Of a stretch of DNA of 64,000 nt, positions 8,638 to 18,400 are shown in pieces. This DNA comes from Phormidium tenue FACHB-1050 (GTDB lineage: Bacteria > Cyanobacteriota > Cyanobacteriia > Pseudanabaenales > Pseudanabaenaceae), in NCBI RefSeq assembly GCF_014696925.1, contig NZ_JACJQY010000001.1, positions 1-64,000 of the forward strand, in the 5' to 3' direction. How positions within the stretch are numbered: position 1 is the first letter of the stretch; each line of letters opens with the position of its first letter. The notes beneath the pieces were generated by a model, which saw only the letters and a list, made by a program, of their open reading frames with translations, was not told the origin of the DNA and did no database searches. The position numbers and the translations under genes are program-made.

Positions 8638-9210
8638 TTACATTGAAAACTCAATGTTTCGATAGATTTCTGCGATCGCTAATTCAGTATTTAGGGACTC
8701 TAACAAAATCGACTGATCTAAACTATCAAAATCGCTGTATGTCCAGACTTGTGCTTGCTTACTATAGCGTTCCACAAAAATTTTGTTTTGGCGAATTAAG
8801 AGATATTCACAGAAACTGGGAATAGACCGATACATCCGAAACTTATCTGTGCGATCGTATTCCTCCGTCGATGGCGAAAGCACTTCTACAATTAGAACAG
8901 GATTTAAAACTTCATCCTCGCGATCACCATTAAATTGTAAAGCCCCATCAAAAACCATCGCATCAGGATATACGCCACGCCGATAATCAGGAATCCACAG
9001 CCGTAAATCATTGTTAATTGCTTCAAAGTTCGTGTCTCGCAGCAAAAATTTGAGGAGAGCAAAAACATTTCCACCAATACGGCTATGTTTAACAGTTCCA
9101 CCAGTCATTGCAATAATTTCTCCATCGTGGTATTCACATTTTTCTTCAGCGGTATCGGCGATCGCGCGATATTCATCGAGACTGTAATGGCGCTGAATGG
9201 TGGCAATCAT
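8638..9210 (-). CDS. Uma2 family endonuclease
   Basis: A PD-(D/E)xK-fold restriction endonuclease-like protein of the Uma2 (DUF820) family, very expanded in cyanobacteria. Visible signatures are YSLDEYRAIADTAEEKCEYHDGEI, then YPDAMVFDG (catalytic Asp), PVLIVEVLSPST (catalytic Glu) and the DKFRMYRSIPSFCEYLLI helix. I chose the ATG at 9210 because MIATIQRHYSLDEY matches the usual N-terminus, giving 190 residues. In-frame starts at 9234 and 9261 also exist and none has a clear ribosome site. The biological role of the family is unsettled. Confidence 0.82.
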   Translation of the reverse strand: MIATIQRHYSLDEYRAIADTAEEKCEYHDGEIIAMTGGTVKHSRIGGNVFALLKFLLRDTNFEAINNDLRLWIPDYRRGVYPDAMVFDGALQFNGDREDEVLNPVLIVEVLSPSTEEYDRTDKFRMYRSIPSFCEYLLIRQNKIFVERYSKQAQVWTYSDFDSLDQSILLESLNTELAIAEIYRNIEFSM

Positions 9211-9263
9211 GGAGTTGTAACTGAAAGACAACATTGATATTCTAGCGTCATCTCTGAACATGA

Positions 9264-9334
9264 ATTAAAAAAGCAAACCCCGTAAGGGTTTTAAAAACAA
9301 AATGGCATAGCCATTTTGTTTTTTTTGCATAACT
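9264..9334. repeat. partial copy of the composite TGGCGTAGCCA repeat
   Basis: CCCCGTAAGGGTTTTAAAAA is followed by an AAAACAAAATGGC-ATA-GCCATTTTGTTTT hairpin. These are the same two inner modules found at 58258-58366 and 61822-61927, here without the outer hairpin. Confidence 0.65.
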
Positions 9335-9404
9335 TGCCTTATTTTTACTTGGCTGCAAGTAGCTATAGAATAGGAAATAGCTGAATATTTTGTAGGAGTT
9401 GGTT

Positions 9405-10682
9405 TTGATTTCTTCAGCAGGACTTTCTGATAGTTTGGATTCTGACACTTTGGAGCGCGATCGCGAAGAAGACCTATTAGCGCATCGATCGCATTTTCCT
9501 GCTTTAGGAGTTGAAAATCGTACTTACTTTAACTATGGCGGACAGGGGGTTATGTGTGGGGCAGCCCTAGATGCGATCAACAAAAACTTTCGTCATATCG
9601 AGTCACTGGGTAGCTTTTCTAATGCGGCTGGGGATTGGATGGTATCTGAATATAATGCTACAAAAAACGCGATCGCCCAAGAATTTCAAGTCAGCCCCAC
9701 CACGATTACCCTCACCGAAAATACAACTATTGGCTGCAATATTGCTCTTTGGGCGGTGGATTGGCAGCAAGGCGATCACTTATTGCTCTCAGACTGCGAA
9801 CACCCTGGAATTATTGCGGCGGCTATCCAAATTCAGAAACGCTTTGGTATCGAAATTGACTATTTCCCCTTGACTAATACTCGCAATGCTAGCGCTGAAG
9901 GGAAAGATAGTGAAACAGTCGTGGAATTATTAGTTCAGCATTTGCAACCCCAAACGCGGATGGTGATGCTCAGTCATATTTGCTGGAATACAGGACAAGT
10001 TTTGCCATTAAAGGCGATCACTAAGGCTTGCCATGCTCAAAATGTGTTGGTTGCCGTTGATGCCGCGCAGTCAGTGGGTGTATTGCCCTTAAATCTGGCG
10101 GATATTGCGGCGGATTTTTATGCTTTTACTACCCATAAATGGTGGTGTGCGCCCCTAGGTTTGGGTGCTTTGTATATTCGCCCAGAGGTTTTTGAGGTGA
10201 TCGAACCAGTATTTGTGGGTTGGCGCGGACTCACAGGCAAGCTTCCTATTCCTCAGTGGCGACAAGATGGGGCAAAGTTTGAGGTGGCTAGCTCGACCTA
10301 TGCACTCTATGAGTCAATGCGAATTGCGATTGTCCATGCAAATGGTTGGGGAACACAACTGCAACGCTATCAGCGCATTTGTCAACTGAGTAAAATTGTA
10401 TGGGAACGACTGAATGCTTTGCCCCATATTGATTGTATAAGGCAACTACCTCCAGAGTCGGGACTCATTTCCTTTAAAGTTAATCAGGAATTAATCCCAA
10501 GCACATCTCAGAGTGCGATCGCCCAAAAGTCCCATGCATTAATTGCCAAACATTTGGAATCAGAACATCAAATCTTGATCCGTGCGCTTCCCGATCCTGA
10601 TTGTTTAAGGGCTTCAGTTCATTACTTGACTTCTATTGCTGATATAGAACGTTTGATTTCAGTCTTTGCAGCTATTGATTAA
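9405..10682 (+). CDS. C-DES-type cystine/cysteine C-S lyase (class V aminotransferase fold)
   Basis: A PLP-dependent fold-type I enzyme of about 425 residues. It matches what I remember of the Synechocystis cystine lyase C-DES: TYFNYGGQG near the N-terminus, LTENTTIGCNIALW, DCEHPGIIAAAIQI, SHICWNTGQVLPL, and the PLP lysine in YAFTTHKWW. C-DES breaks cystine to cysteine persulfide, pyruvate and ammonia and can supply sulfur for iron-sulfur clusters. The start is TTG at 9405, six bases after AGGAG; the TTG at 9399 abuts the ribosome site. A conventional cysteine desulfurase is the alternative, but the N-terminal motif favours C-DES. Confidence 0.8.
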   Translation: MISSAGLSDSLDSDTLERDREEDLLAHRSHFPALGVENRTYFNYGGQGVMCGAALDAINKNFRHIESLGSFSNAAGDWMVSEYNATKNAIAQEFQVSPTTITLTENTTIGCNIALWAVDWQQGDHLLLSDCEHPGIIAAAIQIQKRFGIEIDYFPLTNTRNASAEGKDSETVVELLVQHLQPQTRMVMLSHICWNTGQVLPLKAITKACHAQNVLVAVDAAQSVGVLPLNLADIAADFYAFTTHKWWCAPLGLGALYIRPEVFEVIEPVFVGWRGLTGKLPIPQWRQDGAKFEVASSTYALYESMRIAIVHANGWGTQLQRYQRICQLSKIVWERLNALPHIDCIRQLPPESGLISFKVNQELIPSTSQSAIAQKSHALIAKHLESEHQILIRALPDPDCLRASVHYLTSIADIERLISVFAAID

Positions 10683-10766
10683 AATTCTCTTCCCTAAATT
10701 CTTCTCTCTAAAACAACAAGAATTATCAACTTCCCAACCTTTAGTTAAATCCACCAAGTCTCTACC

Positions 10767-11369
10767 ATGTCTCTATTTTCACAAGCACCTCAACCAACTC
10801 CCGACAAAAAAGATCAAACTCTTTCGCGATCGCAGGTACTCATTGCGATGGCAGTAACGGCGATCATCTTTTTGGGAATCTCCAAGGGTTGGGTTTACTT
10901 AACGGGTATTCCTATGATTCCGTTAAATTGGCAGCCCGAACATGCCGCGATCGGTGCAGGAATAGGGATAGGTGTAGCTCTACTTAGCAGTTTAATTTAT
11001 GAAATATGGGAAAGTTACCGTATTGCGGCTCAAGAATATCTAGAAATGGTACTTAAACCCTTAGAACCAATCGATCTAATTTGGCTGGGCTTATTACCTG
11101 GATTAAGCGAAGAAATGCTATTTCGGGGGGTGGCTTTACCAGCACTTGGGATGAATGGAATTGCTTTGATTATTACTAGTGTTGTGTTTGGAGCCTTACA
11201 TATGGCGAGTACTAAGCATTTGTCCTATACGGTTTGGGCGATCGCAGTTGGTATGATGCTTGGTGCAGTCACAATGTATACAGGTAATCTGTTATCAGCC
11301 ATCATTGCTCATATCCTTACAAATTCACTTTCAGGCATCATTTGGAAATACAAACAATCCAAAATCTAA
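10767..11369 (+). CDS. CPBP family intramembrane metalloprotease
   Basis: A 200-residue membrane protein with an Abi/CPBP (CaaX protease and bacteriocin-processing) domain. The diagnostic motifs are EEMLFRG (EExxxR), FGALHMA (FxxxH) and IIAHILTN (HxxxN/B). About five hydrophobic segments are visible. Related proteins act as prenyl-protein or peptide proteases, or anchor complexes. No peptide-bacteriocin gene lies nearby. No good ribosome site precedes the ATG. Confidence 0.85.
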   Translation: MSLFSQAPQPTPDKKDQTLSRSQVLIAMAVTAIIFLGISKGWVYLTGIPMIPLNWQPEHAAIGAGIGIGVALLSSLIYEIWESYRIAAQEYLEMVLKPLEPIDLIWLGLLPGLSEEMLFRGVALPALGMNGIALIITSVVFGALHMASTKHLSYTVWAIAVGMMLGAVTMYTGNLLSAIIAHILTNSLSGIIWKYKQSKI

Positions 11370-11404
11370 AGATGACGCAAAGCGCCATTTCTAGATTTTG
11401 AATT

Positions 11405-11447
11405 CTAAAAATGAGAGGCAGCGCATCGCGCTGCCTCTCATTTTTAG
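11405..11447. terminator. bidirectional palindromic terminator
   Basis: Perfect 20-bp arms around ATC (core CAGCGC-ATC-GCGCTG) between the convergent CPBP and HU genes. Confidence 0.75.
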
Positions 11448-11466
11448 ATGATTGCGTGAAAACGCA

Positions 11467-11742
11467 TTACTCAACAACTTTTTCTTTGAATTGCTTACCA
11501 GCCGAAAAAGCAGGAACGCGGGTAGCAGCAATCACCATTTTTTCGCCAGTGCGAGGGTTGCGACCTTCGCGCTCTTGGCGATCGCGTGGCTCGAATGAAC
11601 CAAAGCCAACTAAAGTAACGCGATCGCCTTCAGCCACGGCATCAACAATTGATTCGAGGGCCGCAGTAACGATCACTTCAATATTTTTCTTGGATACGGA
11701 TACCTTTTCGGCGATCGCATCTACTAATTCACCTTTATTCAC
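11467..11742 (-). CDS. HU family nucleoid DNA-binding protein
   Basis: A 91-residue protein when started at the GTG at 11742, preceded by TAGGAG at eight bases. This gives the canonical N-terminus MNKGELVDAIAEK. The longer frame adds 31 unrelated residues and is unlikely. The beta-arm region GFGSFEPRDRQEREGRNPRTGEKMVIAATRVPAFSAGK, with its tip proline, is typical of HU/IHF proteins that bend and compact DNA. Confidence 0.92.
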   Translation of the reverse strand: MNKGELVDAIAEKVSVSKKNIEVIVTAALESIVDAVAEGDRVTLVGFGSFEPRDRQEREGRNPRTGEKMVIAATRVPAFSAGKQFKEKVVE

Positions 11743-11909
11743 AGATATAGCTCCTATGTCGCTTGAGATTAAGACGTAATTTTTCTGGATTGGTATCAGG
11801 ATTGCAGTGGTGCGAAACGCCTCTGTACAATCCATAAGACGGAATCAATACTACAGCACCTATGGCAGTCGTCAAGCGCTTTTGACAAAAGTTTCGCAAA
11901 AGTTTTTAT

Positions 11910-11946
11910 ACCAGTAGAGATTATGCGAAGCATAATCTCTACTGGT
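11910..11946. terminator. palindromic terminator of the FHA-PBP gene
   Basis: Perfect 17-bp arms around GAA (core TTATGC-GAA-GCATAA), overlapping the gene's 3' end. Confidence 0.65.
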
Positions 11947-14217
11947 TTAGCGTACAGCTTGTCGCATATACTCACCCCAAACCTGTGCAGCAACTGCACT
12001 TGAGCCATTGGTCACCCCCTCATCATTACCAAGCCAAACGGCTGTAACGAGGTTTCGCCTTGGCACAGCACCAATAAACCAAAGATCTCTTCCTTCGTCG
12101 GTGGTTCCTGTTTTTCCGACCACAGTACCTTGAGGAATCGCCGCCGATCGCCCCGTACCAAATTGGACAACACCACGCATCATATCTACCATTGTGCTAG
12201 CGACACCAGTATCGATCGCCTGACGTGGCTTTATAAAGGTATTTGCATCAAAAATAACGCGACAGGTACTACGATCTTTTGGATTTTGACAGTCAGCACT
12301 ATCGAGAATACGTTTGATGGCGTGGGGTTTGATGTACTTACCTTCATTGACGACGGTGGCATAGGCTCCAGCCATTTCTAAGATTTTGACTTCATTACCC
12401 CCTAAAACCATATTGCTTGATTCATCAAGTTTGGCAGTTATCCCTAGGTTCTTTGCCATTTTCACCACATTATCCAAGCCTGCGCTATCGGCAACCCTCA
12501 CTGCGACGACGTTTTCTGATAGGGCAAAGCCTCGATACATGTCGATCGCACCGCTACCGCCATTGTGACAGCCGATAAGCCCTGAGAGGGCGCTACAGGA
12601 AAATGTAGTGCTAGGGGAAATGCCGCGATCGATCGCCGCAGCATAACTAAATAATTTAAAAGTTGAACCTGGTTGGCGTAGGGCTTGGGAAGCACGGTTA
12701 AACTGGCTTGCTCTGTAGTCAACACCACCTGTCATCGTTAGGAGCGAACCGTCACTGCTATTCACCGTCACGATCGCCCCTTGACTAAATCCGTAGCTGC
12801 CGCCATCACGAGCAACAGCATCACGTAAAGCATCATCGGAAGCCTTTTGCATGGCGAGATCGAGATTAGTCTCTACAATCAGATTTCCTTCCCGCGCAAA
12901 GTTATCGCCGAGAATATCTTGTAATTCTTCAAACACATAGCTGTAGTAATAAGGCGCAACCGAGCCTTGCAGCTTAGTTTTGGCCGCTTCATTGAGAATT
13001 AGTACCGATCGCCTTGCCCGCTCAGCATCTTTATCGGTAATCATCCCCAATTCCGCCATGCGATTGAGAATGCGATCGCGATATTCGATCGCTAAGTTTT
13101 TGTTTTTAAAAGGATTAATCGTTTCAGGAGAAGGTAACAGCCCGACTAGGGTTGCAGCTTCCGAGAGCGATAATTCTGAAGCTTCTTTGCCAAAATAAAG
13201 TTTAGCGGCATCCTTAAAGCCATAAACGCCATAACCCGTATAGGCTCGATTGAGATATAGCCGCAGGATTTCTTCTTTGTTATAGGTAAATGTGAGTTTA
13301 ATCGCCGCCGCCGCCTCACGCCATTTGCGTCCTGCGGAGTCATCTGTCCCCACATAGGTTTTGCCCAACAAGTTTCTCGCTAACTGCTGGGTGATGGTGC
13401 TAGCGCCTTCTAAGCGCTCACCCCGACTACGGACATTGGTGACGATCGCCCTCGCCACACCTACAGGATCAACACCAATATTCCAATAGAAGGAGGTATC
13501 TTCAGAGGCGATTACCGCTTGCGGAATGAATTTCCCAAACTCACCCAGACTGGCATATTCCGTATGATTAGCAATATCCGTGGGATCAAGGCGCTTGATA
13601 CTGTCGCCAGCAAAAACTTCTACGGGACCCTGTTGAGTCACGGGTAAAGGCTTGAGATCAGGAACACGGCTAAGCTCATAGCCGATCGCTAAAACCAGCA
13701 TCCCTGCGATCGCGCCAATGCCGATTCCCGTATATTGCACTGTGCGAATATACCAAGGCGGCGGGTCAATATAGCGAATTGTGGCGGCTTCGGCAAGTTC
13801 AGGAGGTCCTAAAGTAATTGTCATTTTGTGACGCAGTGGCACGGACTTAAGGCGCTGCTTTTGACGATAAATGCCATTAGTCGAGTCTTGGTCTTGCAGA
13901 ATAAATTGGGCTTTCTTTTGGGTGCGATCGCGAACTAATTGTGCATGAACTTGGCTCACAAGCGGAGTTTGCACGACGATATCGCATTTGCCAGTACTGC
14001 GTCCTAATATGTAGCGATCGCCCACTAAGTCATAAATTTCGGGTTTATCTTTTTGCGATCGGCGTACTTCTAGTTTGGGGACACGCTCTTTGGGATTAAT
14101 TTTTAAAACACCATTAACCACCTGAGTAAGCTGATGGATCTGGGTCATCAACTTGGACTGAGGTGGTTTCGGGGACTTAGGCTGTGATGGTGGCTGTGGC
14201 GATTGTGACGATTTCAT
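11947..14217 (-). CDS. FHA-domain class A penicillin-binding protein
   Basis: A 756-residue bifunctional murein synthase. A Pro/Lys-rich N-terminus leads to a forkhead-associated domain (about 70-130: YILGRSTGKCDI, SQVHAQLV, DSTNGIY), which binds phosphothreonine. One membrane helix follows (about 158-180). The GT51 glycosyltransferase domain has ASEDTSFYWNIGVD (catalytic Glu) and EGASTITQQLARN. The transpeptidase has PGSTFKLF (SxxK, about 517), SEN and GKTGTT (about 702). The fused FHA domain implies control by Ser/Thr phosphorylation. A partner kinase is not in the window. Confidence 0.92.
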   Translation of the reverse strand: MKSSQSPQPPSQPKSPKPPQSKLMTQIHQLTQVVNGVLKINPKERVPKLEVRRSQKDKPEIYDLVGDRYILGRSTGKCDIVVQTPLVSQVHAQLVRDRTQKKAQFILQDQDSTNGIYRQKQRLKSVPLRHKMTITLGPPELAEAATIRYIDPPPWYIRTVQYTGIGIGAIAGMLVLAIGYELSRVPDLKPLPVTQQGPVEVFAGDSIKRLDPTDIANHTEYASLGEFGKFIPQAVIASEDTSFYWNIGVDPVGVARAIVTNVRSRGERLEGASTITQQLARNLLGKTYVGTDDSAGRKWREAAAAIKLTFTYNKEEILRLYLNRAYTGYGVYGFKDAAKLYFGKEASELSLSEAATLVGLLPSPETINPFKNKNLAIEYRDRILNRMAELGMITDKDAERARRSVLILNEAAKTKLQGSVAPYYYSYVFEELQDILGDNFAREGNLIVETNLDLAMQKASDDALRDAVARDGGSYGFSQGAIVTVNSSDGSLLTMTGGVDYRASQFNRASQALRQPGSTFKLFSYAAAIDRGISPSTTFSCSALSGLIGCHNGGSGAIDMYRGFALSENVVAVRVADSAGLDNVVKMAKNLGITAKLDESSNMVLGGNEVKILEMAGAYATVVNEGKYIKPHAIKRILDSADCQNPKDRSTCRVIFDANTFIKPRQAIDTGVASTMVDMMRGVVQFGTGRSAAIPQGTVVGKTGTTDEGRDLWFIGAVPRRNLVTAVWLGNDEGVTNGSSAVAAQVWGEYMRQAVR

Positions 14218-14290
14218 AGGTAGCTAGGACGCTAAATTTGAGGGCGTGGTTTCCGATTATGCTCTCAAATTTAATTATGCACTTAAATAA

Positions 14291-14319
14291 AGAAGAGCAA
14301 CGCTTAGCGTTGCTCTTCT
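14291..14319. terminator. palindromic terminator of the Usp gene
   Basis: AGAAGAGCAACGC-TTA-GCGTTGCTCTTCT, 13-bp perfect arms, 20 bases past the stop. Confidence 0.75.
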
Positions 14320-14338
14320 CAGCATATTTCAATATTTT

Positions 14339-15175
14339 TTATGCTTCTATGGTGCGTGTTAGCAGTACGGGAACTGTGGCATTAACACGCACATAGTCAG
14401 ATACTGAGGAACCCAACAAGCGATCGAGGTCGGGCAAACTACGGGCGATCGAGGGGCGGCGATCGGGTGAACCAATCATCAAGAGACTAGCATTGGAATC
14501 ATCGGCGAGTTTACAGATTTCTTTGCCCACATCACCAGAACTGATGAAGGTGCGAGTTGGAATATTCATCCGCTTCAGTTTAGCGCTCGCTTCAACTAAA
14601 ACTGGATCGGTGTTAGCATTGGCATCCTCTTTGCGCTTGACTACCCTTGCTAAGAAAATCTCTACATCCTTTGCGCCACTGACAAGTTTAATGGCGAGAT
14701 CAAGGCAATTATTGGCGGAGGCTGAACCATCTACGGAAACCATCACACTCCGAATCGTCTTGATGTAAACGTCATCCTTGATCAGCAGCATGGGTGCGTC
14801 AGATAATTGGAAAACATACTGACTGACCGAGTTTGCCAAAATAGCTTGCAAGCGCCCCATGCCACGAGATCCCATGATCATTAGGTCTGGCTTTAGATCT
14901 TCAGCAATTTTGCAGACTACATCTTTAGGCTCACCTTCTTTGAGCATTGCTACGGTGGTATTACCTGAAGCCAAGCGCAAATTTTTTACTTCTCTTTCGA
15001 CAATCTTTTCACCCGCAAGACGATATTCTGTAATCGCTTCGGAGTTGGTTGAATTGGGGATGACATGCAGTACATTAACTTGCAAATTTTGCATACTAGG
15101 CAGGGCTAGTAGCATGTTCATCATTTCGCGCGATCGCCCCGAACCATCGACAGCCAATAAAACTTGTTGGAACAT
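14339..15175 (-). CDS. tandem universal stress protein
   Basis: A 278-residue protein made of two UspA domains (about 1-138 and 140-278). The first has the ATP-binding signature GSRGMGRLQAILANSVSQYV. The second has the looser GSPDRRPSIARSLPDLDRLLGSSVS, with extra residues in the loop, so nucleotide binding there is uncertain. Tandem Usps commonly respond to stress or bind nucleotides. No operon partners are visible. Confidence 0.88.
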   Translation of the reverse strand: MFQQVLLAVDGSGRSREMMNMLLALPSMQNLQVNVLHVIPNSTNSEAITEYRLAGEKIVEREVKNLRLASGNTTVAMLKEGEPKDVVCKIAEDLKPDLMIMGSRGMGRLQAILANSVSQYVFQLSDAPMLLIKDDVYIKTIRSVMVSVDGSASANNCLDLAIKLVSGAKDVEIFLARVVKRKEDANANTDPVLVEASAKLKRMNIPTRTFISSGDVGKEICKLADDSNASLLMIGSPDRRPSIARSLPDLDRLLGSSVSDYVRVNATVPVLLTRTIEA

Positions 15176-15185
15176 AATCTTAGAT

Positions 15186-15480
15186 CTTTAAAAATTTGCT
15201 ATATCTTGAGTAAAGCTTAATTACAAGGCGATCGCTGCAAAACGTTGAGATTCTTAAAAATTAAATATTGAATCCTCTGTGCCTATACCTAGCTATAACC
15301 ATCCTTGAGTTAGCTACTCCTATTGGCGATTAATGGAAGTTGGGCAATAACAAGTTTAATTAATTCGATAAATTTTTTCTCGGAGAGGCGATCGCTCAAC
15401 AAACCAGTAAATATCCAGATCTCCAACTTTTTCTTGGCGATCGTAAAGGACTATAAATTCATAAAAAAGTCGGGGAGCTT
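15186..15480. other. gap with a possible decayed reading-frame fragment
   Basis: No complete gene. On the minus strand two short open stretches lie side by side in different frames: FIVLYDRQEKVGDLDIYWFV, and LSEKKFIELIKLVIAQL ending at a TAA at 15310-15312. Both look like coding remains, but I cannot name a family. An AAAAAAGTCGGGGAGCT repeat lies at 15463-15479. Confidence 0.3.
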
Positions 15481-15485
15481 AATCT

Positions 15486-18400
15486 CTAACCTTCTAGAAA
15501 GCCTTTGGTTGCTGCAATTACAGTTTTTGCAACTGGATGATTGATGGCTTCTTCTAGTGCAGTAACGCTACCTTCTTTAAGAGCGTTAACTATTTTTTGT
15601 TGAAGTGTGGAATCATTTTTGATGACTTTGAGAGCTTCATTTTTTATAGAATTTTGTCCCTTTTCGGTGTTGGGATTATATTCTTCAGAAAGTTGATCGA
15701 GTAGCTCTTTGATTTCTTTGGCAGCTTGGGAAAGATTGGAAGAATAGTTGTTCTGTGTGCCGATGTTGTCTCCTGCAACTGTTATATTACCAGTGTTAAC
15801 TTGTCCGACTGAGTTGTGGAAGTTTAAAGTGGTTTCAGAATTGCTCACGGTTTCCTCTTGATTTTGATTAACGTAAATGTTAACAGATGCTGAATTTGAT
15901 AGTTGGTTATCCAATCGTTTATTTTCATCTTCAAAAGATTTGTAAAGCATTGACCTTGCGCCAGCATCATCAATTAAGCTTATTACATTGACAGATTCAT
16001 AACTAATGTCACATTCAACCGTGTATTTGCGGTTTTCGTAGCGGCGTTTGAGGTTGGCGAAGTCGTAGAAATGGGGATTTTGACTGCCTCCACAGGTGTT
16101 GCAGTTGCAGGGGATTAGCTTTTTGAATTTGTCGGCGAGGCGTGTGTAAGAACTGTGGATTTTGTCGAGTTCGTGGGTAACGACTGTTAGTAAGTCGCGC
16201 TTGTTTTTGCCAGAGACTCGGATCTTGATTTCACGTTTGCCGTAGTTTTCAATAACTTCGGCTCGGGTGATAGCATATTCACGCTTATGGATGATTACGC
16301 CGCTACGCCAGACAATTTGTTTGTTTTCAGTATCTTTCTCAATATACTCGTGCATGGAGACGATGAACTGGCAAACAATCCCTTTGGGCATGAAGTCATA
16401 AGTATAGAGAAGAATTAGGTTATTTCGTTCGTCCCAAAGATAGTTCGGCTGAGTTTTCGTAAGGAGTTGAGGAGCAATATAACTGTCTAATGTTTGAGGT
16501 ATTTTGTAGCATAATTGGAATTTTTGCATTAGTTCCAAGAGTTCAGCATACATTTCCCTGTATTCTTCGTTGCTCCAGATTTGAGATAGATCTTTATAAG
16601 TGAAGCGCCCAAAGTTAGCAATTACCTCTGTACTATCTAGAATAGCATAAGCCGCATCAGTTGCCCATTTGGGTTTGAGGATGACAGTTTTATAGAGAGG
16701 TGAAGTTTTATCGTCTTGAAAATGAAGGCAAATACCAAGATCATGGAAATATTCACTTAGTTTAAATTTATATGTACCCTCTTTATATCCATTCTCTTCG
16801 CAAATTTGTATATAGTCCATATAGCTAATGTAATTTCGCGAATCTTGCTCTAAAGCAGTGCGGACTTTAACCCATGTTTTTGGTAGAAGGTCACCAATAT
16901 GGGGGAGTTGGTTCATTTGATATTTACATGCATCAATAATTTTCTCTAAATTGTAGTTGTCTGCAAGGTTGGTTGGAATGTCCTCTTTTAGACTCCGAAA
17001 GTCACTGCGTAGATTACTAGGGAGTTCTCTTTTGCGATTTTCCTTTTCATTTTTGACAATCAAAATTGGACTATTCTCACCAAGTAATTCTATAATACTG
17101 AGCCAATAGTAAAAATCCGTATCTTCCTTACGATTATCGGCAACAAGGATGTATAAAGAACGTTTGCTGAGAAAAAACTGATGGGTCGTATGATAAATTT
17201 CTTGCCCTCCAAAGTCCCAAATATTTACGAAGAAACGATTTTCATCCTCTCTAACGAATGACCATCTTAAAACTTCTATTCCTTTGGTCGTATCTTCTTT
17301 GCATAGTTGGTAATTAGGATTAATGATTTTATTGGCTAGAGAAGTTTTGCCAGCACCGCCTTCTCCCACAATCAGTAGTTTTGCTTCATAGAGATAATCT
17401 ACGCCTTCAGTTTCTAGCTGTTGGAAGTACTCTCGAATAGCTGTGATGCCTTTTTTTGTCAATTCTAAAGGTGGGATTTGAATTGGATTTTTACTTAAAC
17501 CTAGATACGAAAGCTTTAGCAACTTGGCTATTGATGGTGGCAATATCTCTATTTTATTCTCCTGTAATTCAAGAGATTCAAGAGCAGGTAACTTTGTTAT
17601 TACCTCTGGGAAATGTTCGATAATTTTATTGTTTTTTAGATCAAGGAATTGTAGATTGATTAGCTGAGCAAGTGCTTCTGGAATATTACTGATTCTATTA
17701 AAGCCGAGATTGAGAAATTGGAGGTTTGTCAATCTCGATATCTCTTCTGGAATCTCTTTTATAGAGTTGTGTCTAGTCTGATCTCCACCTAGATCAAGAA
17801 ATTGGAGATTGACCAACCCTGTGATCGCTCTAGGGAAATAGCTTAGATTATTGGAGTTGAGATGAAGGATCTTAAGGTTGGCTAGATCACTAATCACGTC
17901 TGGAATTTGACTGAGATTGTTGTCGCTTAAGTAGAGAGATTGGAGATTCTTTAATCTTGCTATCGATTCAGGAAATCGGTTTAGACGGTTGTCACTTAGG
18001 TGGAGAGATTGAAGACTATTTAATTGTGTGATCGATTCTGGGATCTCACTGATATAATTACTTCTTAGATCAAGAGCTTGGAGTTTTGATAGTTTTGTGA
18101 TTGATTCTGGAAATTCGAGGATACCATTATTCCTTAGGTCGAGAGATTTAAGATTTGATAATTTTGTAATTGACTCTGGGAATTTGTTGATATTGTTGTT
18201 GTTTAAGTTAAGGGATTGAAGCCTTTTTAATCCTATGATTGAATTAGGGAAATACTCTATCTTATTAGAACTTAGGTCAAGAAATTGAAGGTTGGATAGT
18301 TTTGTGATTCCGTTAGCAATCTGACTGATATAGTTGCTTCTTAGATCGAGAGATTGGAGGTTAATCAGTTTCATGATTGTATTAGGAATATCACTAAGAC

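Noticed and set aside
15323-15544. 73-codon + strand open frame
   Set aside because: Overlaps the 3' end of the Roco gene and has no family pattern.
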